In this document: positions 1 through 7,984 of the stretch, piece after piece | Position numbering within the stretch: the first letter of the stretch is position 1 | How the letters are laid out: each line of letters starts with the position of its first letter | Assembly: GCF_014203895.1 (NCBI RefSeq) | Contig: NZ_JACHJY010000007.1 | Span: forward strand, 248,001-312,000 | Length of the DNA stretch: 64,000 bases | Source of the DNA: Streptomyces nymphaeiformis | GTDB lineage: Bacteria; Actinomycetota; Actinomycetes; Streptomycetales; Streptomycetaceae | Reading direction: 5' to 3' | Position numbers and translations under genes: made by a program | Notes under the pieces: generated by a model | Told to the model about the DNA's origin: nothing | What the model saw: the letters and a program-made list of their open reading frames with translations, nothing else | The model's database searches: none

Positions 1-297
1 GAGGCCGAGGGCGACGGCCTCGCGGACGAGGTCGGGGTTCTCGGCGTGGTCGAGGTGGACGGCGACGGGGGTCTTGGCGGCGCGGGCGACGGCCAGGGAG
101 GCGAGCGCGACCGGCTCCAGGGCTCCGTGGTAGCGGACGGTGTTCTCGCTGATCTGGAGGACGACCGGACGGTCGGCGTTCTCCGCGCCGGCCACGATGG
201 CCTGGGCGTGTTCGAGCTGGAGGACGTTGAAGGCCCCCACTCCGGTGCCCGCGGCGCGGGCGCGGCGGACGATCTCGTCGGTGGGCGTCAGCGGCAC
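1..297 (-). CDS. Class II fructose/tagatose-bisphosphate aldolase, N-terminal part (cut by window start)
   Basis: Ninety-nine codons are visible and the frame stays open to the window edge. The protein starts at a GTG (295-297) after GGGAGAAGC. The text reads PLTPTDEIVRRARAAGTGVGAF, then QLEHAQAIVAGAE and, near the cut, VAVHLDHAEN, the HLDH zinc-ligand motif of class II aldolases (KbaY/GatY/FbaA type). Family members cleave fructose- or tagatose-1,6-bisphosphate to two triose phosphates. It lies just downstream of an SIS isomerase gene on the same strand (39 bp gap), so the two are probably cotranscribed; the pairing suggests amino-sugar or tagatose breakdown rather than central glycolysis. 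Substrate cannot be decided from this fragment. Confidence 0.85.
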   Translation of the reverse strand, partial: MPLTPTDEIVRRARAAGTGVGAFNVLQLEHAQAIVAGAENADRPVVLQISENTVRYHGALEPVALASLAVARAAKTPVAVHLDHAENPDLVREAVALGL

Positions 298-336
298 GGT
301 GCTTCTCCCGGGTGGTGGGCGGGCGTGGGGCGGCGG

Positions 337-1260
337 TCAGGCATGGACGTCGGAGAGGACGACGGAACGGGTCAGGTTCCGGGGGGTGTCCGGGTTGAGC
401 CCCTGCGCCTCGGCGACGGCGACGGCGAGCCGCTGGGCGCGGACGAGGTCGGCGAGCGGGTCGAGGTCGCTCTCGGCGAGGGTGCCGCCGACCTTGCGCA
501 CGTCGTCCGCGAGCCCGGCGGGCAGGGCGCCGAAGCCCCAGGTCACGCGGCCGGGGCCGGTGATGCTGATCGGGCCGTGGCGGTACTCCATGGCCGGGTA
601 CGCCTCGGTCCAGGCGCCGGCCGCCTCGCGCATCTTCAGGCCTGCCTCCAGGGCGAGTCCATAGGTCCAGCCGGTGCCGAGGAAGGTGAACTGCTCGGCC
701 GTGCGCACGCTCTCGTCGAGCGGGGAGCCGAGGGCCTGCTCGGCGTCGCGGGCCGCGTCCTCGACGGTGCCCAGGCCCTCGGGGAGGGCGTCCTCGGCCT
801 CCAGGTGTGCGCGGAACAGGGCGAGGACGGTGGTCGCGAAGCGGGTCTGTACGACGGACTCCTCGTCGGCGAAGTCGAGGACGGCGACCTCGTCGGCGAG
901 GTCCATCACCGGGGTGGTGGGGTCGGCCGTGATCGCGCCGGTGGGGACGGTGCCGCGGAGCCTGGACAGGACGGCGAGGACCTCGCTGGTGGTGCCGGAG
1001 CGCGTGATGGCGACGACACGGTCGTAGCGCCGGCCGTAGGGGAACTCGGAGGCGGCGAAGGCGTCGGTCTCGCCGTGGCCGCCGGACTCGCGCAGCTCGG
1101 CGTAGGCGAGGGCCATGAACCAGGAGGTGCCGCAGCCGATCACCGCGACCCGCTCGCCGCGGCGGGGCAGGGCCGCGACGTGCTGGGACAGGGTGCGGGC
1201 CGCCTGGCGCCAGGTCGCCGGCTGGGAGGCGATCTCCACGGCGGTGCGGGTGGTGGTCAT
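337..1260 (-). CDS. SIS-domain sugar isomerase/deaminase (AgaS-like)
   Basis: The 307-residue protein has two SIS (sugar isomerase) halves. The first holds GCGTS at residues 42-46 and TRSGTTSE near 87-93, which bind the sugar phosphate; the second follows from about residue 180 (FLGTGWTYGLALEAGLKMREAAGAW). It resembles the isomerase half of GlmS and AgaS, which converts an amino-sugar 6-phosphate to a ketose 6-phosphate. It lacks the N-terminal glutaminase domain of GlmS, so it is a stand-alone isomerase or deaminase. The downstream aldolase and the divergent DeoR regulator fit a small inducible amino-sugar (galactosamine-like) catabolic unit; the exact substrate is inference. A palindrome-rich divergent promoter lies at 1261-1435. 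Confidence 0.82.
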   Translation of the reverse strand: MTTTRTAVEIASQPATWRQAARTLSQHVAALPRRGERVAVIGCGTSWFMALAYAELRESGGHGETDAFAASEFPYGRRYDRVVAITRSGTTSEVLAVLSRLRGTVPTGAITADPTTPVMDLADEVAVLDFADEESVVQTRFATTVLALFRAHLEAEDALPEGLGTVEDAARDAEQALGSPLDESVRTAEQFTFLGTGWTYGLALEAGLKMREAAGAWTEAYPAMEYRHGPISITGPGRVTWGFGALPAGLADDVRKVGGTLAESDLDPLADLVRAQRLAVAVAEAQGLNPDTPRNLTRSVVLSDVHA

Positions 1261-1269
1261 GCCGATCTC

Positions 1270-1340
1270 CTTGCAAGAAGAGTGCGCGATATTGATGGAA
1301 GATGCTTGAAGACGCCTCTATTCAAGCAGAAACAAGCATC
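1270..1340. promoter_or_regulatory. Divergent promoter with nested inverted repeats, likely DeoR operator
   Basis: Between the SIS gene and the DeoR gene lie an 8-bp palindrome CTTGCAAG (1270-1277), an outer inverted repeat GATGCTTG (1301-1308) / CAAGCATC (1333-1340), and an inner pair CTTGAA (1305-1310) / TTCAAG (1321-1326). DeoR-family repressors bind such repeated sites. Assignment to the adjacent regulator is inference from position. Confidence 0.65.
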
Positions 1341-1435
1341 CTCTTTCCAGATCCCGCACCCTTCGGCGGCTAGAATCGGACGCGCGCACGAGCGGGGTGG
1401 TCATGCGGGCACGGCCCCGGTGGAGGGAGGGACCC

Positions 1436-2242
1436 ATGTCCAAGCACGAGCGGTGGAACACGCTCCTGGAGCTGCTTGCCGCCTCGGGGAAGCTGGAGGT
1501 GGAGGAGGCGGCGACCGCGCTGGACGTCTCCGCCGCCACGATCCGCCGGGACCTCGACGAGCTGGCGGAGCAGCAGCTGCTCGTCCGCACGCGGGGCGGG
1601 GCGGTCGTGCACGGCGTGTCGTACGAGCTGCCGCTGCGGTACAAGTCGACGCGGCACGCGCCGGAGAAGCGGCGGATCGCGGAGGCGGTGGCGGATCTGG
1701 TCGCACCCGGCGAGGTCGTCGGGCTCAACGGGGGCACGACGACGACGGAGGTCGCACGCGCGCTCGCGCTGCGGTTCGCGAGCGGTCGCACCGAAGCCCC
1801 GGGCGCGGCGGTGCCGGCCGGGCCCGCGCTGACCGTGGTCACCAACGCGCTCAACATCGCGGGCGAGCTGGCGGTGCGTCCACAGATCAAGATCGTCACC
1901 ACGGGAGGGGTCGCCCGCCCGCAGACCTACGAGCTGGTGGGTCCGCTGACGGTCGGGGTGCTCAACGAGGTCGTGCTCGACGTGGTGGTCCTCGGGGTCG
2001 ACGGGGTCGACGCCGAGCTCGGCGTGATGGCGCACCAGGAGGACGAGGCGAGCATCAGCCGGCTCTTCGCCGAGCGGGCGAGCCGGGTCGTCGTGGTGAC
2101 CGACTCCTCGAAGATGGGCCGCAGGGCGTTCGCGCGGATCTGTGGTCTGGACCGGATCGACCTGCTCGTGACCGACACCGGCATCGCCCCGGAGACGGCC
2201 CTGCAGCTCACCGAAGCCGGGGTGGAGGTCCTCACCGTCTGA
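1436..2242 (+). CDS. DeoR/GlpR-family transcriptional regulator
   Basis: The 268-residue protein has an N-terminal winged helix (about residues 5-57) with VSAATIRRDLDEL, the recognition-helix signature of DeoR proteins, and a C-terminal DeoRC effector domain that starts near GLNGGTTTTEVARALA and ends with CGLDRIDLLVTD. DeoRC domains sense phosphorylated sugars. The start is the ATG at 1436 after GGAGGGA; an upstream in-frame ATG at 1397 lacks a good ribosome site. It is divergent from the SIS-aldolase genes and probably represses them, with the sugar phosphate as inducer. A small insertion around SGRTEAPGAAVPAGP in the effector domain looks like a variable loop. Confidence 0.9.
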   Translation: MSKHERWNTLLELLAASGKLEVEEAATALDVSAATIRRDLDELAEQQLLVRTRGGAVVHGVSYELPLRYKSTRHAPEKRRIAEAVADLVAPGEVVGLNGGTTTTEVARALALRFASGRTEAPGAAVPAGPALTVVTNALNIAGELAVRPQIKIVTTGGVARPQTYELVGPLTVGVLNEVVLDVVVLGVDGVDAELGVMAHQEDEASISRLFAERASRVVVVTDSSKMGRRAFARICGLDRIDLLVTDTGIAPETALQLTEAGVEVLTV

Positions 2243-2245
2243 CTC

Positions 2246-2267
2246 ATTGGTCTGACGGTGAACCAAT
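2246..2267 (+). promoter_or_regulatory. Inverted repeat ATTGGT/ACCAAT after deoR
   Basis: ATTGGT (2246-2251) pairs with ACCAAT (2262-2267) starting four bases after the DeoR stop. It has no T-tract. It may be a weak terminator or part of the upstream region of the phospholipase gene; the sequence alone does not decide. Confidence 0.3.
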
Positions 2268-2399
2268 CCATACCTTGGCGTCTACGGTCTTCCACGTATT
2301 CACGCACTAATTACCGCGCGTGTGTATACCTTTAAGCCGCCCTCCCCCATCATGTCTCCGACGTGCCGCTGGGGCACACCGTGACAGGAAGGGCGGGGC

Positions 2400-4424
2400 A
2401 TGATTCCCATCAGCCGCAGGGGATTCGTCGGGATCGGCGCGGGGCTCGTGGCGGGGGCCGCGCTGCCGCCACTGCGGGCGTCCGCCGCCGCGAGCGGCGC
2501 GACCGGCACCCTCGCGGACGTCAAGCACGTGGTGATCCTCATGCAGGAGAACCGCAGCTTCGACCACTACTTCGGCACCCTGAAGGGCGTCCGGGGCTTC
2601 GGCGACCGCGCCGCCGGCAACATCCCCGGCGGCTGGGGCATGTTCAACCAGCCCAACTGGGGCGGCCGCCAGTACCCCTGGAAGCTCAGCGACACCCCGG
2701 CCGCCGGCGGCGTCGACGGCGAGACCCTCGCGCAGTGCAACGGCGACCTGCCGCACAGCTGGACCTCGCAGCACGCCGCCTGGAACAAGGGCCGCCTCGA
2801 CAACTGGGTCACGGGCGTGGGCAACACCCGGACGCTCGGCCACCTCGACCGCGGGGACATCCCCTTCCACTACGCGCTCGCCGACAACTACACGATCTGC
2901 GACGCGTACTTCTGCTCGACGCTGAGCGCGACGGGCCCCAACCGCACCTTCCTGTGGAGCGGGAAGGTCGACGGCACCAGCAAGGACGGGGGCGACGAGT
3001 CGGGCCTCACCTGGGAGTCGTACGCCGAGGCGCTCCAGCGCGCCGGGGTGAGCTGGAAGGTCTACCAGAACGCCCAGGACAACTACGGCGACAACGGCCT
3101 CGCGTACTTCAAGAAGTTCACCGACGCCCGTCCCGGGGACCCGCTGTACGACCGGGGCATGGGCTCGGTCCCGAAGGTGACGGGCTCGACGCCGGACGAC
3201 ATCGCCGCGGCGATCCGCGCCGACGTCGTCGCGGGGACCCTGCCGCAGGTGTCGTGGGTGGTCGCGAGCGAGGCCTTCTCGGAGCACCCGTACGCCCCGC
3301 CGGGCGACGGCGCCCACTTCGTCGACCTCGTCTACCGCGCGCTGGCCGCGAACGCCGAGGTGTTCGACTCCACGGTGCTGTTCCTCAACTACGACGAGAA
3401 CGACGGCTTCTTCGACCACGTGCCCCCGCCGGTCGCCCCTCCCGGCACCGCGGGCGAGTACATCGACGGCGTGCCGATCGGCCTGGGCTTCCGCGTCCCG
3501 ATGATTGTCATGTCCCCGTGGACCCGCGGTGGCTGGGTGAGCTCCGAGGTCTTCGACCACACCTCGGTGCTGCGCTTCATGGAGAGCTGGACCGCGGCGC
3601 TCGGCACACCGGCGACCTGCCCCAACATCAGCGCCTGGCGCCGGAAGGTCACCGGCGACCTGACCGGGGTCTTCGACTTCGCCAACCCGGTGTACGGAGT
3701 GCCGGCCAACCTTCCCTCCACGGCGAAGGTGATCGGGCAGGCCACCTGCGGCCCGCTGCCGAACCCGGCCCCGCAGAACAACGCGCTGCCCGTACAGGAG
3801 TCCGGCACCCGCCCGGCGCGCGCCCTGCCGTACCAGGTGAACGGCAACCTCGACCGCTTCGAGTTCGGCGCCGCGGGCAAGATCCTCGCCTGGTTCTCGA
3901 TGACGAACCAGGGCACGGAGGCCAAGCGGTCGGCGCACTTCTCGATCCACCCCCACCAGTACCGGGACACCGCCGCCTGGCAGTACACCGTCGACCCCGG
4001 CGACACGGCCACCGACTACTTCAACATCGGCCTCGGCTCGGGCTCGGGGAAGTACGACATCTCGATGATGGGCCCCAACCGCTTCCTGCGCCGCTTCATC
4101 GGGGACGCCTCGAAGGCGGGCAAGGCCATCGAGGTGGCCGCCAGGTACGCGCCGGAGGCGGGTACGGGCAAGACGGCCCTGTGGTTCAAGATGACCAACA
4201 CCTCGGCCGGGCCCGTCACCTTCACGATCCGCTCGAACGCCTACCGCTCGGACGGCCCGTGGACGTACACGGTGCCGGCGAACTCCAGCCGCGAGGACTT
4301 CTTCAACGCGGTGGCGTACACCGACGGCTGGTACGACTTCACGATCCTCGCCGACATCGACGGGACCTGGTCGCGCCGGTACACCGGCCACATCGAGACC
4401 GGAGCCCCGAGCATCAGCGGCTGA
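2400..4424 (+). CDS. Phosphocholine-specific phospholipase C, Tat-exported
   Basis: The 674-residue enzyme begins with a twin-arginine signal (SRRGFVG at residues 5-11, then a hydrophobic stretch ending near ASA). The mature part starts with VKHVVILMQENRSFDHYFGT (residues 41-60), the metal-binding opening of the phosphoesterase family that includes Pseudomonas PlcH/PlcN and actinobacterial PlcA. The catalytic domain runs to about residue 450; two C-terminal repeats near 470-570 and 575-665 fit the DUF756 beta domains of this family. It hydrolyses phosphatidylcholine or sphingomyelin outside the cell to release phosphocholine, a source of phosphate. Length and domain order are complete. It is monocistronic and converges on the next gene with a hairpin between. 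Regulation by phosphate is plausible but I find no clear PHO box. Confidence 0.93.
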   Translation: MIPISRRGFVGIGAGLVAGAALPPLRASAAASGATGTLADVKHVVILMQENRSFDHYFGTLKGVRGFGDRAAGNIPGGWGMFNQPNWGGRQYPWKLSDTPAAGGVDGETLAQCNGDLPHSWTSQHAAWNKGRLDNWVTGVGNTRTLGHLDRGDIPFHYALADNYTICDAYFCSTLSATGPNRTFLWSGKVDGTSKDGGDESGLTWESYAEALQRAGVSWKVYQNAQDNYGDNGLAYFKKFTDARPGDPLYDRGMGSVPKVTGSTPDDIAAAIRADVVAGTLPQVSWVVASEAFSEHPYAPPGDGAHFVDLVYRALAANAEVFDSTVLFLNYDENDGFFDHVPPPVAPPGTAGEYIDGVPIGLGFRVPMIVMSPWTRGGWVSSEVFDHTSVLRFMESWTAALGTPATCPNISAWRRKVTGDLTGVFDFANPVYGVPANLPSTAKVIGQATCGPLPNPAPQNNALPVQESGTRPARALPYQVNGNLDRFEFGAAGKILAWFSMTNQGTEAKRSAHFSIHPHQYRDTAAWQYTVDPGDTATDYFNIGLGSGSGKYDISMMGPNRFLRRFIGDASKAGKAIEVAARYAPEAGTGKTALWFKMTNTSAGPVTFTIRSNAYRSDGPWTYTVPANSSREDFFNAVAYTDGWYDFTILADIDGTWSRRYTGHIETGAPSISG

Positions 4425-4440
4425 TCCCCCCACGGGGCCG

Positions 4441-4464
4441 GGCGGCGGCGACCATGCCGCCGCC
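4441..4464. terminator. Bidirectional hairpin between convergent genes
   Basis: GGCGGCGGC (4441-4449) pairs perfectly with GCCGCCGCC (4456-4464) across a 6-nt loop, between the phospholipase stop and the stop of the convergent DUF6197 gene. There is no U-tract, which is usual in Streptomyces. Confidence 0.55.
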
Positions 4465-4484
4465 GACCGGACTCCGGTACGGCG

Positions 4485-5087
4485 TCAGCGGCCCGCTTCG
4501 GCGGCGCGCCGGACCGTGGCGTCGAGGAGGGCCACCGCGTCGGCGGCGGTACGACCGGGGGCCCGGTTCCACGGCCCGATCAGCTCCCGCCAGCCGCGCG
4601 ACCGGAGTTCGGTCATGATCCAGGCGGCCGCCTCGTTCATGGTGTCCGCGCTGCCGTAGCCGAGGCGGTGGGCGGCGAGGAGGGCACCGCAGACGCACCG
4701 GGCACCGCGTGCGTCGCGCAGCTTGTACGGGGCGTTCTGCCAGCCCCACTCGGTCAGCACGAGGCGCGCGTAGCCGAGGTGCACCGAGGGGCGGAGGTCG
4801 GCCTGGCCGATGCGGCGCCAGGTGTGCAGCCGGTCCGGGACCACGGCTCCGAGCCGTCCCGGGATCCGGCGCTCGGCGGGAATCTCCGGTGGGAGGGCGG
4901 CCAGGGCGTCGGCCACGAGCCGGTCCACCGGCACGCTGAGCAGCTTCCGCCAGCCGTCCTCAGCGGGCGGCGACTCCTCGGGGGCGGTCCAGTCCGTGAC
5001 GATCCTCTGCCAGGTGGCGCTCTCGAAGAGGGCGGCCGCCTCGCGGTCGAGGGTGTCGGGGCTGAGCAGGGCGGTGGAGGGCGGCAT
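4485..5087 (-). CDS. DUF6197-like hypothetical protein
   Basis: The 200-residue protein has no signal peptide or membrane segment. Its C-terminal half reads RCVCGALLAAHRLGYGSADT, then AAAWIMTELRSRGW and PWNRAPGRTAADAVALLDA; the CxxGAL core and the W-N...RT pattern match what I know of the DUF6197 family of actinomycetes. The N-terminal half (ALFESATWQRIVTDWTAPEES) is less conserved. Function is unknown. The start chosen is the ATG at 5087, 8 bases after AGGAG; a longer reading from 5123 would add a basic stretch without a ribosome site. It is divergent from the transglycosylase gene over a long leader region. Confidence 0.7.
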   Translation of the reverse strand: MPPSTALLSPDTLDREAAALFESATWQRIVTDWTAPEESPPAEDGWRKLLSVPVDRLVADALAALPPEIPAERRIPGRLGAVVPDRLHTWRRIGQADLRPSVHLGYARLVLTEWGWQNAPYKLRDARGARCVCGALLAAHRLGYGSADTMNEAAAWIMTELRSRGWRELIGPWNRAPGRTAADAVALLDATVRRAAEAGR

Positions 5088-5484
5088 GGGGCGTCTCCTG
5101 GGTCGACTGCCTCCACCTTTCACGATAAATGTCTGTTTTGCGACTTTTACTCCCCCAAGGGGTGTAGCTCACATCCGCGCCACCGCACCCCCTCGACGAG
5201 CACCTCATCTAATGCAATTTCCCCTCATTTACTCATGAACGGAATTACGTACCATTTGGGACATTGCGGTCCTGGTGACGCGACTCACTCATACGACCCG
5301 GCGGGCCGGCCGCCCCCTCCCCCACCCCGTACCGGGCAAGGAAGTTCCATGCCTCCCGGACGGCATCGATCTTGAATTCCCCGAATTCCGTGATCCATTT
5401 CCCGATGCCTGTGACCACTCCCCTTGTTCTCCGTCGCATTACTGGCCTACGGTCACCTCCATTCGAGCGGAACGCCCAATCCTG
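5088..5484. promoter_or_regulatory. Long divergent intergenic region (AT-richer patches)
   Basis: No gene is visible here. Two AT-richer patches (5113-5150 and 5205-5260) stand out from the GC-rich background and likely hold the promoters for the DUF6197 gene (minus) and the transglycosylase transcript (plus). Two GAATTC palindromes separated by CCC lie at about 5374-5388. I cannot fix -35/-10 boxes with confidence. The riboswitch follows directly. Confidence 0.45.
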
Positions 5485-5645
5485 CCGCCGCTCGGTAAAA
5501 CTCCCTTTTCACCCGACGGCAGGAGCGGGGGACCCACGAATACGCCGGTCCGGATTCCGGAACGGCTCGGGGTGCAGCCGCGTGTGCGCGGCCGGACATC
5601 TCCCGTCCGAACCCGACAGCTCACCCCGCAGGCGCCGGAGAGGAA
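5485..5645 (+). ncRNA. ydaO-yuaA-type riboswitch (c-di-AMP)
   Basis: Several blocks typical of the actinobacterial ydaO motif occur in the right order: CTCGGTAAAA then TTTCACCCGACGGCAGGAGC, GGGGGACCCA (about 5527-5536), GGGGTG (about 5569-5574), and the 3' part ATCTCCCGTCCGAACCCGAC with AGCTCACC and GCAGGCG before the start codon. In Streptomyces this element precedes genes for cell-wall lytic enzymes such as Rpf and LysM proteins and turns them off when c-di-AMP binds. It sits just upstream of a LysM-transglycosylase gene, the expected target. One block is unusual: GGGGTGCAGCC where I expect GGGGTGAATC. Boundaries are approximate. Confidence 0.85.
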
Positions 5646-5651
5646 ACCGTC

Positions 5652-6488
5652 ATGCCTGCTCACGGTAAGCACCGCCGTCACCGCCGCGGCCCCGTCTCCC
5701 GCGGCCTCGCCCTGGTCGGCACGGGTGGCGCCGCACTCGCCCTGCCGCTCATCGCCCCGGCCGTCGCCGACGCCGCGCCCGTGTCCGGCGCCCCGGAGAT
5801 CGCCGTCCAGAGCATCGCCGCTCCGGTCGCGGCCAAGGCTCCCGCCGCCCCGGCCGCCGCGCACACGTACACCGTCGCGAGTGGTGACTCGCTTTCCCTG
5901 ATCGCCCACAAGAAGGGAATTCAGGGGGGCTGGAAGAGCCTTTACCACGCCAACAAGAGCGTCGTGGGTGACAATCCGTCACTCATTCACCCCGGTCTCG
6001 AACTGACGATTCGTCGGGATTCCGCGAAGGCCGCCCCCCCGCAGGCGAAGACGAAGCCGGCCACCCCCGCCGTCGCCGCCGGAACGGGCTCCTCCGCCGC
6101 CGCGGCCGCTCCGGCCGTCGCCGCCCCCGCTGCCGTCAAGGCGGCCACGGTCGCCGCGACGAACTACGCCGACAACCTCGACGGCTGGATCCGTGAGTCG
6201 CTGGCCATCATGGGCCAGCACGGCATCCCCGGCTCCTACGACGGCATCTTCCGCAACGTCATGCGCGAGTCGTCCGGCAACCCCCAGGCGATCAACCTCT
6301 GGGACTCCAACGCGGTCGCCGGCACCCCCTCGAAGGGCCTGCTCCAGGTCATCGAGCCGACCTTCCTCGCCTACCACGTGCCCGGCACGTCCCTGGACCT
6401 GTTCGACCCGGTCGCCAACATCACCGCCGCCTGCAACTACGCGGCCGACCGCTATGGCTCCATCGACAACGTCAACTCGGCGTACTGA
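5652..6488 (+). CDS. Secreted LysM plus lytic transglycosylase (SLT) protein
   Basis: The 278-residue protein has an N-terminal signal (basic GKHRRHRRG, hydrophobic core, cleavage near VADAAP at about residue 43), a LysM domain (about 74-118; TYTVASGDSLSLIAHKKGI ... LIHPGLELTI) that binds peptidoglycan, an Ala/Pro-rich linker (about 122-170), and a lysozyme-like SLT domain (about 178-278) with the catalytic region RNVMRESSGNPQAIN and SKGLLQVIEPTF. It should cut glycan strands in the wall during growth or spore germination. The start ATG follows GAGAGGAAACC. The c-di-AMP riboswitch upstream is the evident control. Its 3' end overlaps the convergent gene by 17 bp. Confidence 0.93.
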   Translation: MPAHGKHRRHRRGPVSRGLALVGTGGAALALPLIAPAVADAAPVSGAPEIAVQSIAAPVAAKAPAAPAAAHTYTVASGDSLSLIAHKKGIQGGWKSLYHANKSVVGDNPSLIHPGLELTIRRDSAKAAPPQAKTKPATPAVAAGTGSSAAAAAPAVAAPAAVKAATVAATNYADNLDGWIRESLAIMGQHGIPGSYDGIFRNVMRESSGNPQAINLWDSNAVAGTPSKGLLQVIEPTFLAYHVPGTSLDLFDPVANITAACNYAADRYGSIDNVNSAY

Positions 6489-7776
6489 TCCCCTCACGCC
6501 GGAAGTGCTCGGCGAACCAGGAGGTGGCGAGGTCCGCCACCTCCTCCAGGGCGCCCGGCTCCTCGAAGAGGTGGCCGGCGCCGCCCACCACGGCGAGCCG
6601 GTTCTCGCAGCGCAGCAGCGCCAGGGCCCGCCGGTTGAGGTCCAGGACCATCGCGTCCGCGCCGCCCACCACCAGGAGCGTCGGGGCACGCACCCGCGCC
6701 AGGTGCTCGGCCGCGAGGTCCGGCCGGCCGCCGCGCGAGACGACGGCGCTCACCGGGGACTCGGGTGCGGCGGCCGCCCACAGCGCGGCGGCCGCACCCG
6801 TGCTCGCACCGAAGTACCCGAGCGGCAGCCCCGCGCTCTCGGGCCGCCCGGCCAGCCACTCCGTGGCCCCGGCGAGCCGCCCGGCGAGGAGCGGGGTGTC
6901 GAAGACATGCGCCCGGTCCACCGCCTCCGACTCGGTCAGCAGGTCGAAGAGCAGCGTCCCGAGTCCCGCCCGGTTGAGCTCGGCGGCCACGGCCCGGTTC
7001 CGGGGGCTGTGGCGACTGCTGCCGCTGCCGTGCGCGAACAGGACGATGCCGCCCGCGCCCTCGGGCACCGCGAGCCGCCCGCCGAGGCTGACGCCGTCGA
7101 CCGGGATCCGTACGTCCGTGTCCTGCACGACGGGGTCCCGCCCGGCCCTGTTCCGCTCCAGGCAGTCGATGACCTCGGCGTCCGGGGTCTGCGAGAAGTC
7201 CCGGTAGAACTGCCCGATCGCGAAGAAGAGCTCCGGGGCGTGCACGCTGACGGTCTCGTCGGCCTCGCCGCCGACACGGGCCGTCCAGCCCTTCGGCGCC
7301 ACCGGCACCGCGAGCACGATCCGGGCGGCGCCCCTGGCCCGCACCACCCGGCAGGCCGCCAGCGCCGTGGCCCCCGTGGCCAGCCCGTCGTCCACCACGA
7401 CGACCGTCCGCCCGTCGAGAGGCACGGTGGGCCGGCTGCCCCGGTAGCGGAGGCCGCGCTGGTCGAGCTCGGCGTGCTCCCGCTCCTCCACCGCGGCGAG
7501 GTCGCGCTCGCTCACCCGGGCCTCCCGCAGCACCCGCTCGTTGAGCACCCGCACGCCGCCCTCCCCGAGCGCCCCCATCGCGAGCTCCGGCTGGTGCGGC
7601 ACGCCCAGCTTCCGCACGAGACAGATGTCGAGCGGCGCGTCGAGGGCGTCCGCGACCTCCGCCGCCACCGGCACGCCGCCCCTCGGGAGCCCGAGGACCA
7701 CGACGTCACGGCCCTTGAGGTGGTCGAGCCGGGCGGCGAGCTGGCGCCCCGCGTCCGTACGATCGCTGAAGAACAT
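6472..7776 (-). CDS. Phosphoribosyltransferase-alpha/beta hydrolase fusion
   Basis: The 434-residue protein joins two enzymes. Residues 1-215 form a type I phosphoribosyltransferase with LGLPRGGVPVAAEVA near 28-42 and the PRPP loop VVVVDDGLATGATALA at 125-140. Residues 220-434 form a dienelactone-hydrolase-like alpha/beta hydrolase with the oxyanion region LFAHGSGSSRHS (247-257), the nucleophile elbow GASTG (Ser325), an Asp region VVGGADAMV and a C-terminal GGAGHLF His. Such fusions occur in several actinobacteria; natural substrates are unknown. The gene is preceded by a 208 bp gap with a 9-bp tandem repeat and overlaps the 3' end of the transglycosylase gene. Confidence 0.88.
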   Translation of the reverse strand: MFFSDRTDAGRQLAARLDHLKGRDVVVLGLPRGGVPVAAEVADALDAPLDICLVRKLGVPHQPELAMGALGEGGVRVLNERVLREARVSERDLAAVEEREHAELDQRGLRYRGSRPTVPLDGRTVVVVDDGLATGATALAACRVVRARGAARIVLAVPVAPKGWTARVGGEADETVSVHAPELFFAIGQFYRDFSQTPDAEVIDCLERNRAGRDPVVQDTDVRIPVDGVSLGGRLAVPEGAGGIVLFAHGSGSSRHSPRNRAVAAELNRAGLGTLLFDLLTESEAVDRAHVFDTPLLAGRLAGATEWLAGRPESAGLPLGYFGASTGAAAALWAAAAPESPVSAVVSRGGRPDLAAEHLARVRAPTLLVVGGADAMVLDLNRRALALLRCENRLAVVGGAGHLFEEPGALEEVADLATSWFAEHFRREGISTPS

Positions 7777-7920
7777 GGTCCGCCGCCCTTCCGCTGGTGC
7801 GCGGCTCGGGCGCGGGGAGGAACGGAGTGCCCCGTCCCCTGCCCGTCCCTCCAGGGTAGACGCGTCACCCGGGTCGACGGGCGGGCTCGATCGGCGGGCC
7901 GGTGCGGTCAGCGGGTCGGC

Positions 7921-7956
7921 GCGGTCAGTGCGGTCAGTGCGGTCAGTGCGGTCAGC
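7921..7956. repeat. Four tandem copies of GCGGTCAGT
   Basis: Four 9-bp units lie end to end (the last is GCGGTCAGC), with a further single GCGGTCAGC at 7904-7912. They sit in the 208 bp gap after the LURP-one gene stop. A short slippage-type repeat with no evident role. Confidence 0.9.
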
Positions 7957-7984
7957 ACGCCCCGTCGTCGGTGGACCTCCTCCG

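Noticed and set aside
2243..2399. PHO box for PhoP upstream of the phospholipase gene
   Set aside because: One GGTTCACCGTC-like unit occurs on the minus strand (about 2251-2263), but no second 11-bp direct repeat follows at the proper spacing.
2307..4433. Antisense frame of 708 codons over the phospholipase gene
   Set aside because: No motif and a composition expected from the other strand of a coding region; the phospholipase is certain.
7904..7956. Leucine-rich or other coding repeat
   Set aside because: The 9-bp repeats lie outside the neighbouring genes and any frame through them lacks coding features.
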